DNA of 64,000 bases from Streptomyces oceani (GTDB lineage Bacteria; Actinomycetota; Actinomycetes; Streptomycetales; Streptomycetaceae). Positions 34,413 to 43,583 of the stretch are shown in pieces (the first letter of the stretch is position 1; each line of letters begins with the position of its first letter). The notes beneath the pieces are model-generated. The model ran no database searches, was not told where the DNA came from, and saw only the letters and a list, made by a program, of their open reading frames with translations. The stretch covers positions 116,720 to 180,719 of the forward strand of contig NZ_LJGU01000127.1 of NCBI RefSeq assembly GCF_001751245.1, in the 5' to 3' direction. A program made the position numbers and the translations under genes.

Positions 34413-34754
34413 GTCGCGGGACGCCGGAAACTCCCGGACCCGCGGACCCACAGCTGTGAGTTCGGGGGTCTCCCGGTCGGGCTGTGTTGGCGTGTGGGCG
34501 TCCTCCCGAGTGGATGTCCTTCTCGGAGCGAGTACGGCCACGTTCATTACATTGGACTGTCAGGACCCCGGTGTGGCGGGCGCTGGTGTTGTGTCAGCCC
34601 AGGTGGGCGAACAGCGTCCTGGGCTGGGGGTGGCTGGAGTTGGCCACGGTGAACGGCCACACGGCCTGAGGCGCGCCTCGACCGGTCGGCGCCCCGTTCG
34701 CGACACCCGCACCGGGCACGATCCGGTGATCGACGACAGACACGAGGAGCAGCA
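34413..34754. other. Intergenic region upstream of the FAD oxidase pseudogene
   Basis: About 340 bases between the tRNA-like fragment and the decayed oxidase gene. I see no supported gene; GAGGAG just before 34755 is the ribosome site of the broken oxidase. The stretch may include remains of its promoter or of a lost element. Confidence 0.3.
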
Positions 34755-35426
34755 ATGAGTACGGGTGCCATAGCAACCATCCCGCAGGAGGCGCTGGACG
34801 AACTGCGCTCCGCTGTCGGCGAGTCCGTCCTCGTCTCGGCCAAAGTTCGCCGGGACCTCCGGCTGGCTGCTCATCCTCGCGTTCGACGGCGCGCCCGAAC
34901 TCGTCGACGCCCAGGAGAAGATCGTCCTGCGGCATGTGCGGGAGCAGGACGGTGAGGTACTCGGCCCCGAGCCCGGCGTGAACTGGGAGCAGCGCCGCTT
35001 CGACTACTCCTGGTCGACCGACGCCGTCGGCAGGACGGGCGGGGTCGCCGAGGCCATCGAGGTAACCGCCAACTGGTCGGAACTGCCCGCGCTCCACGAG
35101 CGCCTCAAGAAGGCCGCCGCCCCGCACATGCCGGAGTTCATGGCGCACGTCAGCCATGTCTACGACCAGGGCGCGGCGCTCTACGCCATCGTCCGGGGCG
35201 ACTTCGACTCCGACGAGCAGGCGCTGGAAGCGTATGACGCCGTGTGGAAGGCCGTGATCGAGGAGAGCTTGCGCGCGGGCGCCGTCATCGGCCACCACCA
35301 CGGGGTGGGTCTGGAGCGCGCACGTGGATGGAGCACGCGCTGGGCTCCGGCCTCGACCTGATGCGCACCCTCCAGAAGTCCCTCGACCCGTCCGGAATCA
35401 TGAACCCGGGCAAGGCCGGCCTCTGA
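34755..35426 (+). pseudogene. Decayed FAD-binding oxidase (alkyl-DHAP synthase-like) pseudogene
   Basis: An ATG after GAGGAG opens with a normal N-terminus (IPQEALDELRSAVGESVLVS) but then jumps to the distal part of the family in another frame: GTSGWLLILAFDGAPELVDAQ, DYSWSTDA and GAVIGHHHGVGLERA. Another frame change leads to the end, WMEHALGSGLDLMRTLQKSLDP and IMNPGKAG. The C-terminal motifs match FAD-linked oxidases related to alkyldihydroxyacetonephosphate synthase and D-lactate dehydrogenases. The middle, with most of the FAD-binding domain (about 300 residues), is deleted. At least two frame changes plus the deletion make it non-functional. Confidence 0.82.
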
Positions 35427-35627
35427 GCCACCACGAGCGCACGGGGCGGGGTTGACGGCTCCGGGGCTTCGGCTGCCGATCCGGGATCGCGGTGGCCTGG
35501 TGGGCCTTCGCGGCCGGCGCTCCCGAGGGATTCCGCCTACCTCCCGCCGCCGAACCGGGAGGCCGGCACACACGTCTCTACCTCCAGAAGAGCAACGTGG
35601 CACGTTCGTTCCTTCAGGAGGCATCTC

Positions 35628-38600
35628 TTGGCGTCACCGCTTCTCCCCGGCGATCCGGTGCAGTTGGGCACGTACTATCTGGACGGCCGACTCGGCAGAG
35701 GCGGCCAGGGCGTCGTGTACGACGGGTACGACGCCGCCGGCACGCGAGTGGCCGTCAAGGCGCTGCACGGGGTGAGTGACGGCGACCGAGAGGCGCTCCG
35801 CAGGGAGATACGGGCGTGGCGCCGCGTCGCCCCCTTCTGCACCGCCAAGTTGCTGCACGAGGACCTCGACGGTCCGGCCCCGTACGTCGTCAGCGAGTAC
35901 GTCGCCGGCTCGGACCTGCGGCGTGTGGTCGAGGGCCGTGACGGCGACTCGTCCGATCCGTACGCCGCCGAGGAACTGCGTCGGCTGGCGATCGGCGTGG
36001 CCACCGCACTGGTCGCCGTCCACCGCGCGGGGGTGGTCCACCGAGACCTCAAGCCCGAGAACGTGCTGCTCAGTCCGGACGGCCCACGCGTGATCGACTT
36101 CGGCATCGCCCGGGTCGTAGAGGGGACCTCGACCGCCGGTCTGCCCATGGGGACTCTCCGCTACATGCCGCCCGAGCGCTACCGCGGCGCGCACGGCGAC
36201 GGCAAGGTCGACGTGTGGGGCTGGGGCGCGGTGGTCCTCTTCGCGGCAACCGGCCGGCACGCTTTCGACGGTACGAGCGCGGAGGCGCTGGCGTACCAGG
36301 TCGCGACGCACGAACCCGACACCTCCGCACTGGAGGAGCCGCTCCGTTCGCTCGTATCTGCGGCGCTGTCCAAGGAACCCGACGACCGGCCGACTTCGGA
36401 GGAGTTGCTGTTGTCCCTCGTCGGTCGCGCCGACCTCGCCGACGTGGTGAAGGAGGTCGGCCCGGGCGACGCGCACGCACGCGGCGGGTCCGGCGAGCGA
36501 TCGCGCCCCGAGGTGGCGGAGGAGGTGTTCAACGGCCTCGACGGCGCGGCGCGGGAGACCGTCTCCCCCGTGCTGCTGCGTCTGGTCGCGCCCGGGGAGC
36601 GTGCCGAGGACACCCTGCGCTCGGCACGCCGCACGGAGTTCGCCGACGCCGGGACCGCGGACGTGGACACCGAGGCGGTCCTGCGCGCTTTCACCGAGGT
36701 GGACATCCTGGTCTGGGAGGGCGACACCGTCACCCTGTCCAGTGCGGCGCTGATCCGGTCCTGGCCCCGACTACGCGACTGGGTCGAGGCCGAACGCGAG
36801 GGCCTGGGCACCCACCAGCGACTGTCCGAGGCGTCCCGTGCCTGGGACGACCACGGCCGCAGGAACGGCGACCTGCTCCAGGGCACCGCTCTGGAACGGA
36901 CCCGCAACTGGGCGGCAACCGGCCGCCGCCGCCTCACCCTCAACCGCACCGAACGCGACTTCCTCGCCGCCGGCTCCGGACTGGCCCGCCGGCGTGGCCG
37001 GTTACGCGTCCTGGTCAGCGGTGTACTGGCCGTGCTGCTGATCGTCGCGACCGGCGCGGCGCTCGTGACGTTCGACCAGCGACAGACCATCGTCGGGCAG
37101 CGTGACCGTGCCGCGTCCGCCCAAGTAGCGGGCGACGCCCAGTCGTTACGCCGCTCCGATCCCGAGCTGGGGCGGCGACTGGCGGTGGCGTCGGCGCGCC
37201 TGGCCGACACACCCGAGTCGTGGTCGGCGCTGCTGACGCTGCGCAACCAGCTGGAGGAGGACGCGTTCAAGCCACTCGACTTCGCCGCGACGGAGTTCGC
37301 TCTCGACTCCACCGGGCGTACGCTCATGGCCGCCGGGGGCACGCGCGTGGAGTTCTGGGACGTCCGGGCCCGTGAGAGGACCGGCACCTATACCGCCCCG
37401 GCCAGGGTCCACCGGGTGGAGCTGTCCGAGGACGGCGAGGTGGCCGCCGTCCTCACGGACGACGGACGTACCCGCCTGCTCGACGCCGACTCCGCCCGCC
37501 CGCGCGGCGGGCGGACGTACCGCACCACCAAGCAGGACGGACACTGGCCGGGCATACGGCTCAGCCCCCGTGGCACCTACCTGATGACCGGGACGTCGCA
37601 GTCGGATGACTCGGACACGCTGAAGTCCACACTGGACGTCTGGGACACCCGCGGCACCGACCGTCGGCTCACCACCGTGACCACCCGCGAGCCCGTCTTC
37701 CTCCTGTGGGACTCCTCCTTCTCCCCGGACGAACGAGTGCTCTCCGTGCCCGGTGACGGCAAGGGCGAACCGTTCACCTGGATCGACACGCGCACCAAGG
37801 AGGAGCTGCCCGTCCAGCTCCCCAGCGCGATCGAGGCGAAGGACATCCAGGGGCCGGTGGTGTTCAGTCCGGACGGGAAGAAGGCGGCGCTGGCCACGAA
37901 GGGCGAGATCAACGTGTTCGAACGCGACACCGGCTTGGGCACCGAGTTCAGCGGCGCCGAGAAGTACACGGACTATCCGCTCCGTTTCAGTCCCGACGGC
38001 CGGTTCGTGGCGCAGAACGGCACCGTCTGGGACACGGAGTCGCTGGAGCGCGAGAGCGTCATGCGATACACCACCACCCAGAGCGAGTGCCATCCCTCGA
38101 CAGCCCTGCGTTTCACGGCCGACGGCTCGAAGCTCCGATGCGCCGGGACTGACGGGGTCGTACGGACACTCGACGTCAGCACCGTCACCAAGTCCACGAA
38201 GCGGTCCGACGCGTACTACGAAGAAGGGGTGGTGAGTGCCGATCAGGGCACGATCGCGCTCCGCGAGACCGGCGGCATCGACATCCTCTCCGCGTCGACA
38301 CGGACCAAGCGCCTGACCGTGACCTCCCGGGCGCGCCGCGAGAGCGAGTTGGTGCACCGCGTCGAACTCAGCCGCGACGGTCGTCGGCTCGCTGTCCTCT
38401 CCGAGGAGGAGATCGAGATCTGGGACATCTCGGGAAAGAAGGCCGCGCCGCTCGGCGGACTGCCAATTCGCGACGTCGACCCGAACAAGACAGGGACGAC
38501 GGCCTTCGCCTTCTCTCCCGACAACGAGTCGTTCGCCACCCTGGACGTGGCGCCGGACGGCACCAACGTGCTCTCGTACTGGGACCTCGGCACCATGCGA

Positions 38601-39227
38601 CGCGTCCGCGAGGTGCGCGCCGACCTCGGAGCCGCCGACAACGGCTCCGCCGTCTTCTTCCACCCCGACGGCGGGTCCGTGTACGCCGCCCCGAACTTCG
38701 GCAGGGTCGCCTTCCCCTCCGGTCGGGTCCTCTCCAAGGGCGCTCCGAGCCTGGAGGTGGACTCCGTCAGCGAGGACGGTACGAAGCTCTACTCCCATCC
38801 CCGCGGCTTCCGGTCGTACCTGCGGACCTGGGACGCGCGTACGCTCCGTCCCGAGGGGAACGACGTGCGTACCGGAGCCGTGTCCCCACCGCTGGGCGCC
38901 CAGGAGCGGGCCACCGCGGTCTCGCCCGACGGGCGGCTGTTCGCGACGATGCACGAGTCCGGGCACAGGTACCAGGTCAGGATCTGGGACAGTCGCACCC
39001 GGGCCCAGCTGGGCATCGCGCTCGCCGGTTCCGCCGAGGAGATCCTCGCGCTGACCTTCACGCCGGACAGCTCGGCGCTGACCGGAGTGGACCGGGGTGG
39101 CCGGTTCTTCACCCACCCCCTCGAGCCCGAGCGGCTCATTCGCGACCTGTGCGCCGAATCGGGCCCGCTCACGGAGAAGGAGTGGGAGAAGCACATTCCC
39201 GACGTGCCCTACCGAAAGACCTGCTGA
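35628..39227 (+). CDS. membrane Ser/Thr protein kinase with WD40-type C-terminal sensor
   Basis: This 1199-residue protein has a Hanks-type kinase at about 15-265: GRGGQGVVY glycine loop, catalytic Lys in VAVKAL (about 44), HRDLKPEN (about 137) and DFGIA (about 156). Residues about 290-445 resemble the winged-helix/linker module found in nSTAND-WD40 proteins, but no P-loop NTPase is present. One transmembrane segment (LVSGVLAVLLIVATGAALV, about 463-481) is followed by a long extracytoplasmic beta-propeller-like region with repeated FSPDG-type motifs. The start is TTG at 35628 after CAGGAGG. Two in-frame TTA codons (37002-37004 and 37146-37148) suggest bldA control. Its substrate is unknown; a strong terminator follows at 39255. 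Confidence 0.9.
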   Translation: MASPLLPGDPVQLGTYYLDGRLGRGGQGVVYDGYDAAGTRVAVKALHGVSDGDREALRREIRAWRRVAPFCTAKLLHEDLDGPAPYVVSEYVAGSDLRRVVEGRDGDSSDPYAAEELRRLAIGVATALVAVHRAGVVHRDLKPENVLLSPDGPRVIDFGIARVVEGTSTAGLPMGTLRYMPPERYRGAHGDGKVDVWGWGAVVLFAATGRHAFDGTSAEALAYQVATHEPDTSALEEPLRSLVSAALSKEPDDRPTSEELLLSLVGRADLADVVKEVGPGDAHARGGSGERSRPEVAEEVFNGLDGAARETVSPVLLRLVAPGERAEDTLRSARRTEFADAGTADVDTEAVLRAFTEVDILVWEGDTVTLSSAALIRSWPRLRDWVEAEREGLGTHQRLSEASRAWDDHGRRNGDLLQGTALERTRNWAATGRRRLTLNRTERDFLAAGSGLARRRGRLRVLVSGVLAVLLIVATGAALVTFDQRQTIVGQRDRAASAQVAGDAQSLRRSDPELGRRLAVASARLADTPESWSALLTLRNQLEEDAFKPLDFAATEFALDSTGRTLMAAGGTRVEFWDVRARERTGTYTAPARVHRVELSEDGEVAAVLTDDGRTRLLDADSARPRGGRTYRTTKQDGHWPGIRLSPRGTYLMTGTSQSDDSDTLKSTLDVWDTRGTDRRLTTVTTREPVFLLWDSSFSPDERVLSVPGDGKGEPFTWIDTRTKEELPVQLPSAIEAKDIQGPVVFSPDGKKAALATKGEINVFERDTGLGTEFSGAEKYTDYPLRFSPDGRFVAQNGTVWDTESLERESVMRYTTTQSECHPSTALRFTADGSKLRCAGTDGVVRTLDVSTVTKSTKRSDAYYEEGVVSADQGTIALRETGGIDILSASTRTKRLTVTSRARRESELVHRVELSRDGRRLAVLSEEEIEIWDISGKKAAPLGGLPIRDVDPNKTGTTAFAFSPDNESFATLDVAPDGTNVLSYWDLGTMRRVREVRADLGAADNGSAVFFHPDGGSVYAAPNFGRVAFPSGRVLSKGAPSLEVDSVSEDGTKLYSHPRGFRSYLRTWDARTLRPEGNDVRTGAVSPPLGAQERATAVSPDGRLFATMHESGHRYQVRIWDSRTRAQLGIALAGSAEEILALTFTPDSSALTGVDRGGRFFTHPLEPERLIRDLCAESGPLTEKEWEKHIPDVPYRKTC

Positions 39228-39254
39228 CCCGACAGGCGACACCGCCCGCTGAGA

Positions 39255-39283
39255 CACCCCGGCACCAGTGCGGTGCCGGGGTG
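39255..39283. terminator. Bidirectional terminator between kinase and DMFase-like gene
   Basis: CACCCCGGCACC (39255-39266) pairs perfectly with GGTGCCGGGGTG (39272-39283) over 12 bases with a 5-base loop. It sits between convergent genes and can serve both. Confidence 0.85.
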
Positions 39284-39337
39284 CCCGAGACGGCCGGAAA
39301 CCGAGAGGTGCGTCGCGCGGCGGACCGGCCGGCTTCG

Positions 39338-41692
39338 CTACCGGTCCTCCACGAAGCGGGCCAGCACGTTCCCGGTGACCCGGGCGACGTTGTTGTCGTA
39401 GCCGTTCCACGCGAGGCTGCCCGCCCAGCAGATGGAGCCCACCGAGAAAACCGCGCCGCCACCGTCGATCTCGAAGTAGGTGAGATCGGAACGGACCAGC
39501 TCGTTCTCCGTACCGCCCTGGCCCGGGGCGGTCATCAGCAGTTCCTCCTGGGTGATCTGGTAGCGGTCGTCCAGTTGCAGCGAGGTGGCCAGGCGCAGCG
39601 CGTGCGCGGGGGTACCAAGGTCGAAGCCGAACCGGTCAACCTCGTCGCCCGCCGCCCCGCCCAGCACGTGACCGAAGTCGCCGATCACCTCGTCCGTCTC
39701 CAGGCCCTCGAAGACGAACGCCGCGCGCTCGTCGTGACTGTCCGGCAGCCGCCGGTATCCGGCGGCCCGTCCCCAGCCCTGGGATGCCATGCCGACGCCC
39801 ACCAGTTGCTGCGGCACGTAGCCGTTGAACCGCCAGAGACCGCCGTGGTCGCCGGTGGAGCTGTGCGTCAGCTCGCCGGGTGGGGAGTCCCAGCACCGGG
39901 TGCCGGAGTTGCCTCGCCGCACCTCGATCAGGTGTGGCCGGTCCTCGAAGACGCTGGTGACCCAGTAGAAGCCGTTGCCGCCCAGGTACATCAGCCGCCC
40001 GCCGTCGGCCAGGTAGCCGGACAGCGAGTCCATCATGTCCCGGCTCCAGTACTCGGGGTGCGAGCCGGTCACCACCGTGCGGTAGCGGGCGAGGAGTTGC
40101 GGCCCCTCGCGGTGCAGGTCCTCGTCGAGGGCGACGTCGAAGTCGTACGAGCCGTCCTCGTGCCTCTCGGCCAGGGAGCGCAGCCAGCCGAGGACGAACA
40201 GGTCGGCCGCCAGGTGACGCACGTGTCCGGAAAGCCAGTTGTGGTAGTGCGGTCGCAGGTTCAACACCGGCCGCAGCCGGGACGAGTAGGCGACGCCGCT
40301 GCCGTCCGAGTGCGTGTCGTAGAGCGACTTGCCGACCTCGTCGTGACGCACGATGAACTCGTCCTGCGGCGCCAGCTCCATCGCGTGGATCATGAAGTCC
40401 TCTTGCAGCCCGGACTCGAAGAGCCGCTCGTTGGCGTACGCCTGGTAGGTGAAGCTGGGCACCAGGAAGAGGACCGGAGCCGTGGCGTCCGCCGGGCGGC
40501 GGACGAAGAAGGGGATGTAGTCCACCTCGCCGTCCCCCGTGCCGCCTTCATCGCCGTCGCGCTCACCGTCCTCGTAGAGGCGCAGCCGCAGCGCGTAGGC
40601 GCCGGGCGGGGTGTCCGCCGGCACCTCCCAGGTCAGCGAGACCTCCCAGCCCGCGTCCTCCAGGTCGTCCTCGTGGAAGTGGACGGCCGCGTACTGCTCC
40701 GGGGCGACGGCGAAGTCGGTGACGCGCCCGTCCCACCGGCTGGAGGTCACCGCCCGCTGCGGAGCCTGCCTCAGCCGGCCGTGCCGGTTGTTCCCGGAGA
40801 CGTCCCGGAGCCGGCTGGTGGCGAAGTCGGCGCCGAGGTCGTAGTCACAGACCAGCGCCTCCGGACGGACCGCTCCACGGCCCCGCGCGAGCGCCACCTC
40901 CCGCGGGTCCAGCGTACGGGCGTAGCAACGCGGGTTCTCGACCTTGCCGTTGAAGTGCTGGTCGAGGTAGCGCGCGCCGTCGATCCGTACCGGCGTCGCG
41001 GCGAGGTACGTCTCGGTGAGCCCGGCGCCGCCGAAGCGCAGCGTGGCCGGGGCCTCGGCGGTGTCCAGCTGCGCGGTCCGCTGCCAGCCGGTCTCCTGGG
41101 CGACCTGCAGCCGGGCCTCGCCGAGGGTCGTGTCGTAGGAGGCGCTGACGAAGAACCAGCAGCCGGTGCGCAGCTCCACCGGCGACTCCAGGACGGCCTC
41201 GGTCCCCCCGGCCCCCTCGGCTTCCTCAGCCCCCTCGGCGCGGAGGGTCAGGACCAGCCGCCCCCCGGCGCTGACGGCCAGCTTCACCAGGTGCCGCTGG
41301 TCGGTGTCGCCGGAGGAGAGGAGCACCTGCTCGTGCCCGGCCTCCGGCAGGGTCGGCTGGAACCGCAGTTGGAGGGTGAAGGAGCCCTCGCCGAGCCAGT
41401 CCGCGGGCAACGGCAACTCGCCGTACGAGCCGGGGTCGGTGAGCTGGACCGTGCCGGGGTGGGTGCCCTCGCAGGCGGTGGGGACCGGTCGTACGGGCAG
41501 GTCCGTCGAGCGGGGGTCGGTCATCCCGCCGAGCAGCTCCACGAGGTCCGCCTGGTACTCCGCGCGGTTCGTGCTGACGTGGAAGGCGATCGCCTCTCCT
41601 GCCCGCACTCCCCACCGGTCGGCGTAGCCGGTGATGTTCAGGATGTCGTCCCGGTCGTTCAGCCGGAGGTGGTCGCCGTCAGACGTACGCAT
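39338..41692 (-). CDS. N,N-dimethylformamidase beta subunit-like protein
   Basis: This 784-residue protein matches the large subunit of N,N-dimethylformamidase (DmfA2 type): a concanavalin-like domain near 100-240 (ELPLPADWLGEGSFTLQL, VRIDGARYLDQHFNGKVE), then a beta-rich region and a C-terminal glutamine-amidotransferase-like fold with VTGSHPEYWSRDMMDSL, YLGGNGFYWVTS and GDFGHVLGG. Family enzymes cut formamides or related amides at a mononuclear iron site. The small alpha subunit gene of classic DMFase is not present. The start overlaps the end of the symporter by 14 bases, so transporter and hydrolase work together; the natural substrate is unknown. Confidence 0.82.
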   Translation of the reverse strand: MRTSDGDHLRLNDRDDILNITGYADRWGVRAGEAIAFHVSTNRAEYQADLVELLGGMTDPRSTDLPVRPVPTACEGTHPGTVQLTDPGSYGELPLPADWLGEGSFTLQLRFQPTLPEAGHEQVLLSSGDTDQRHLVKLAVSAGGRLVLTLRAEGAEEAEGAGGTEAVLESPVELRTGCWFFVSASYDTTLGEARLQVAQETGWQRTAQLDTAEAPATLRFGGAGLTETYLAATPVRIDGARYLDQHFNGKVENPRCYARTLDPREVALARGRGAVRPEALVCDYDLGADFATSRLRDVSGNNRHGRLRQAPQRAVTSSRWDGRVTDFAVAPEQYAAVHFHEDDLEDAGWEVSLTWEVPADTPPGAYALRLRLYEDGERDGDEGGTGDGEVDYIPFFVRRPADATAPVLFLVPSFTYQAYANERLFESGLQEDFMIHAMELAPQDEFIVRHDEVGKSLYDTHSDGSGVAYSSRLRPVLNLRPHYHNWLSGHVRHLAADLFVLGWLRSLAERHEDGSYDFDVALDEDLHREGPQLLARYRTVVTGSHPEYWSRDMMDSLSGYLADGGRLMYLGGNGFYWVTSVFEDRPHLIEVRRGNSGTRCWDSPPGELTHSSTGDHGGLWRFNGYVPQQLVGVGMASQGWGRAAGYRRLPDSHDERAAFVFEGLETDEVIGDFGHVLGGAAGDEVDRFGFDLGTPAHALRLATSLQLDDRYQITQEELLMTAPGQGGTENELVRSDLTYFEIDGGGAVFSVGSICWAGSLAWNGYDNNVARVTGNVLARFVEDR

Positions 41693-43148
41693 GGTCGTGC
41701 TCTTCCTTCCTGCCGTGAGCGGTGGCGAAGAACTCCTCCACCTTGGGGTCGATCGGTTGGCGCCTGCCGAAGACGGTTGCCGCGATGCCCACCACGGCGC
41801 TCACCGCGATGCCGACCGGACTGACCAGGTGGTAGGGGAAGTCGCCCAGCAGCGCGACGACGACGTACACCACACCGGCCGACAGCGAACTGAGCGCGGC
41901 CAGCGTGGTGAACCGCTTCCAGTAGAGGCCGGCCAGGATCGGGAAGGCCAGCAGCGCGGTGAACACCGAGACGTAGGTCAGGACCAGCAGGATGTTGCCG
42001 ACGAAGGAGAGCGCGAAGACCAGAGTCGAGACCCCGAGCGCCAGGAACACCAGGCGGCTGGAGAGGACGTAGAAGCGGTCACTGCGTTCCCGGAACAGGT
42101 ACCGCTTGATCAGGTCGTTCACCACGATGGACACCGCGGAGTTCCAGATCGCCACCATGGTGCTGATGCCCACCAGCAGCAGGGTCACCAGCAGCAGGCC
42201 CTGGATGATCGGCGGGGTGTACTCCAGCACCAGCCTCGGCAGGGCCTCTTCGGGCTTGTCGAGGTCGGGCATCAGCACCCGGCTGAACATGGTGGTCAGC
42301 GCGACCAGGCCGTACAGCACCACGATCAGCGCGGTGTTGACCAGCATGGCCCGGTAGGCGACCCGCTCGTTACGGGCGGAGAAGATCCGCTGTCCGTACC
42401 AGGGGGCGGCGACGTAGAGCATGATGTTCTGGAAACACCAGGTCAGGATCGCCGCGAAGCCGTAGTCCTCCAGGTCCCAGATCGGCTCGAAGGAGAGGTA
42501 CCGCGGGTCGAACACGCCGCTCAGCTCGCCGAAGCCGCCCGAGTTGAAGTAGCCGACGAAGAAGAGCACCGGCACGAACACCAGGATCATGACGTAGGCG
42601 ACGACGTCGAAGGAGATGGCCGTCATGAAGCCGCCGGCCAGGGCCAGCACCAGACAGACCGAGGTGATCACGATGACGGTGGTCAGCGGGTCCACGCCCA
42701 GCAGCACCGAGGCGACGACGGACAGTCCGGCGAGGTAGGTGGCGGGCGCTATCCAGGTGAAGGTCAGCGTCACCAGGCTGGCCAACGCCCGGGTGGTCTC
42801 CGCGAGACGCCCGTGGAAGCGGCGTTCGAAGAACTCCGCGATCGTCGAGATCTCCAGGCGGCGGTAGGGCTTGGCGACCGTCCACGCGTAGATGCTGAAG
42901 ACGAAGACGAAGATGAAGGACGTGTACCAGAGGCCCACGGTGCCGTAGAGGTACGCGACTGAGGCGCCGCCGATCAGCGTGGCGGTGTTGAACTCCGCGG
43001 CGCCCAGTGTGGCCACCAGTGCCGCGAACCCGGTCTTGCGCCCCGCCAGGTTGAAGTCCTGATAGCTGTTCACCCGACGGTAGGAGCGGTACGCCAGGTA
43101 GATCAGCAGGGCGGTGAAGGCGATAACGATCGCGAACTTCTCGGTCAT
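41679..43148 (-). CDS. sodium:solute symporter family protein
   Basis: This 489-residue membrane protein has about 13 hydrophobic segments and SSS motifs: DFNLAGRKTGFAALVATLGAAEFNTA in two parts near the N-terminus, and SIYAWTVAKPYRRL. The ATG at 43148 begins the first membrane helix. Members of this family bring in sugars, acids, amides or polyols with sodium. Coupling to the DMFase-like gene by a 14-base overlap suggests uptake of an amide or related solute. It is divergent from the DeoR regulator across 435 bases, so both units may be controlled together. Confidence 0.9.
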   Translation of the reverse strand: MTEKFAIVIAFTALLIYLAYRSYRRVNSYQDFNLAGRKTGFAALVATLGAAEFNTATLIGGASVAYLYGTVGLWYTSFIFVFVFSIYAWTVAKPYRRLEISTIAEFFERRFHGRLAETTRALASLVTLTFTWIAPATYLAGLSVVASVLLGVDPLTTVIVITSVCLVLALAGGFMTAISFDVVAYVMILVFVPVLFFVGYFNSGGFGELSGVFDPRYLSFEPIWDLEDYGFAAILTWCFQNIMLYVAAPWYGQRIFSARNERVAYRAMLVNTALIVVLYGLVALTTMFSRVLMPDLDKPEEALPRLVLEYTPPIIQGLLLVTLLLVGISTMVAIWNSAVSIVVNDLIKRYLFRERSDRFYVLSSRLVFLALGVSTLVFALSFVGNILLVLTYVSVFTALLAFPILAGLYWKRFTTLAALSSLSAGVVYVVVALLGDFPYHLVSPVGIAVSAVVGIAATVFGRRQPIDPKVEEFFATAHGRKEEHDHAYV

Positions 43149-43583
43149 AACACTTCCTTGGTCATGTGCCTCCACGACAAGCGCGCTGAGGGCCGCGGAG
43201 GCGGAAGCTCTCGAACCCGGGGTTCCGGGCCATGGGGAGTGGGGAACGGGCGGGGAGCCCTGGGTGGAGAACCGTCCGCACTGTCCGCACTGTCGTGACG
43301 GGCAGTGAATGACGCTGACTACTAATGACTGGACACGTGGATTTTTGCCAGTCTGACGAGCCATAGTGACCGCTTCTGTGGTCTTTGGCAAGCCCCCTCC
43401 GCAACTCGCCGGCCCACCGAGCCATCCGACCGACCCGCGGGCGCTTCTCGCCCGTACTGGTCACCGGCGGGTACGAGATATCCGCACCTGGTCACCCGAG
43501 GAACCCTCGCCTTGACTCTGCGAAGCAGCGCTGGCCATACTTCGCAACAACCGACCACAAGTTTCCACAGAAACGGCCCGAAC
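43149..43583. promoter_or_regulatory. Divergent control region of symporter and DeoR operons
   Basis: This 435-base gap separates the symporter and the DeoR gene. It holds a tandem 9-base repeat GTCCGCACT (43274-43291) and an inverted repeat GACTGG (43327-43332) with CCAGTC (43348-43353), both close to A/T-richer DNA likely to contain promoters. These are candidate DeoR operators; which is used cannot be told from sequence. Confidence 0.45.

Noticed and set aside
39149..41824. Long plus-strand open frame of about 890 codons
   Set aside because: Antisense to the DMFase-like gene, whose minus frame has recognisable domains and coupling to the symporter.
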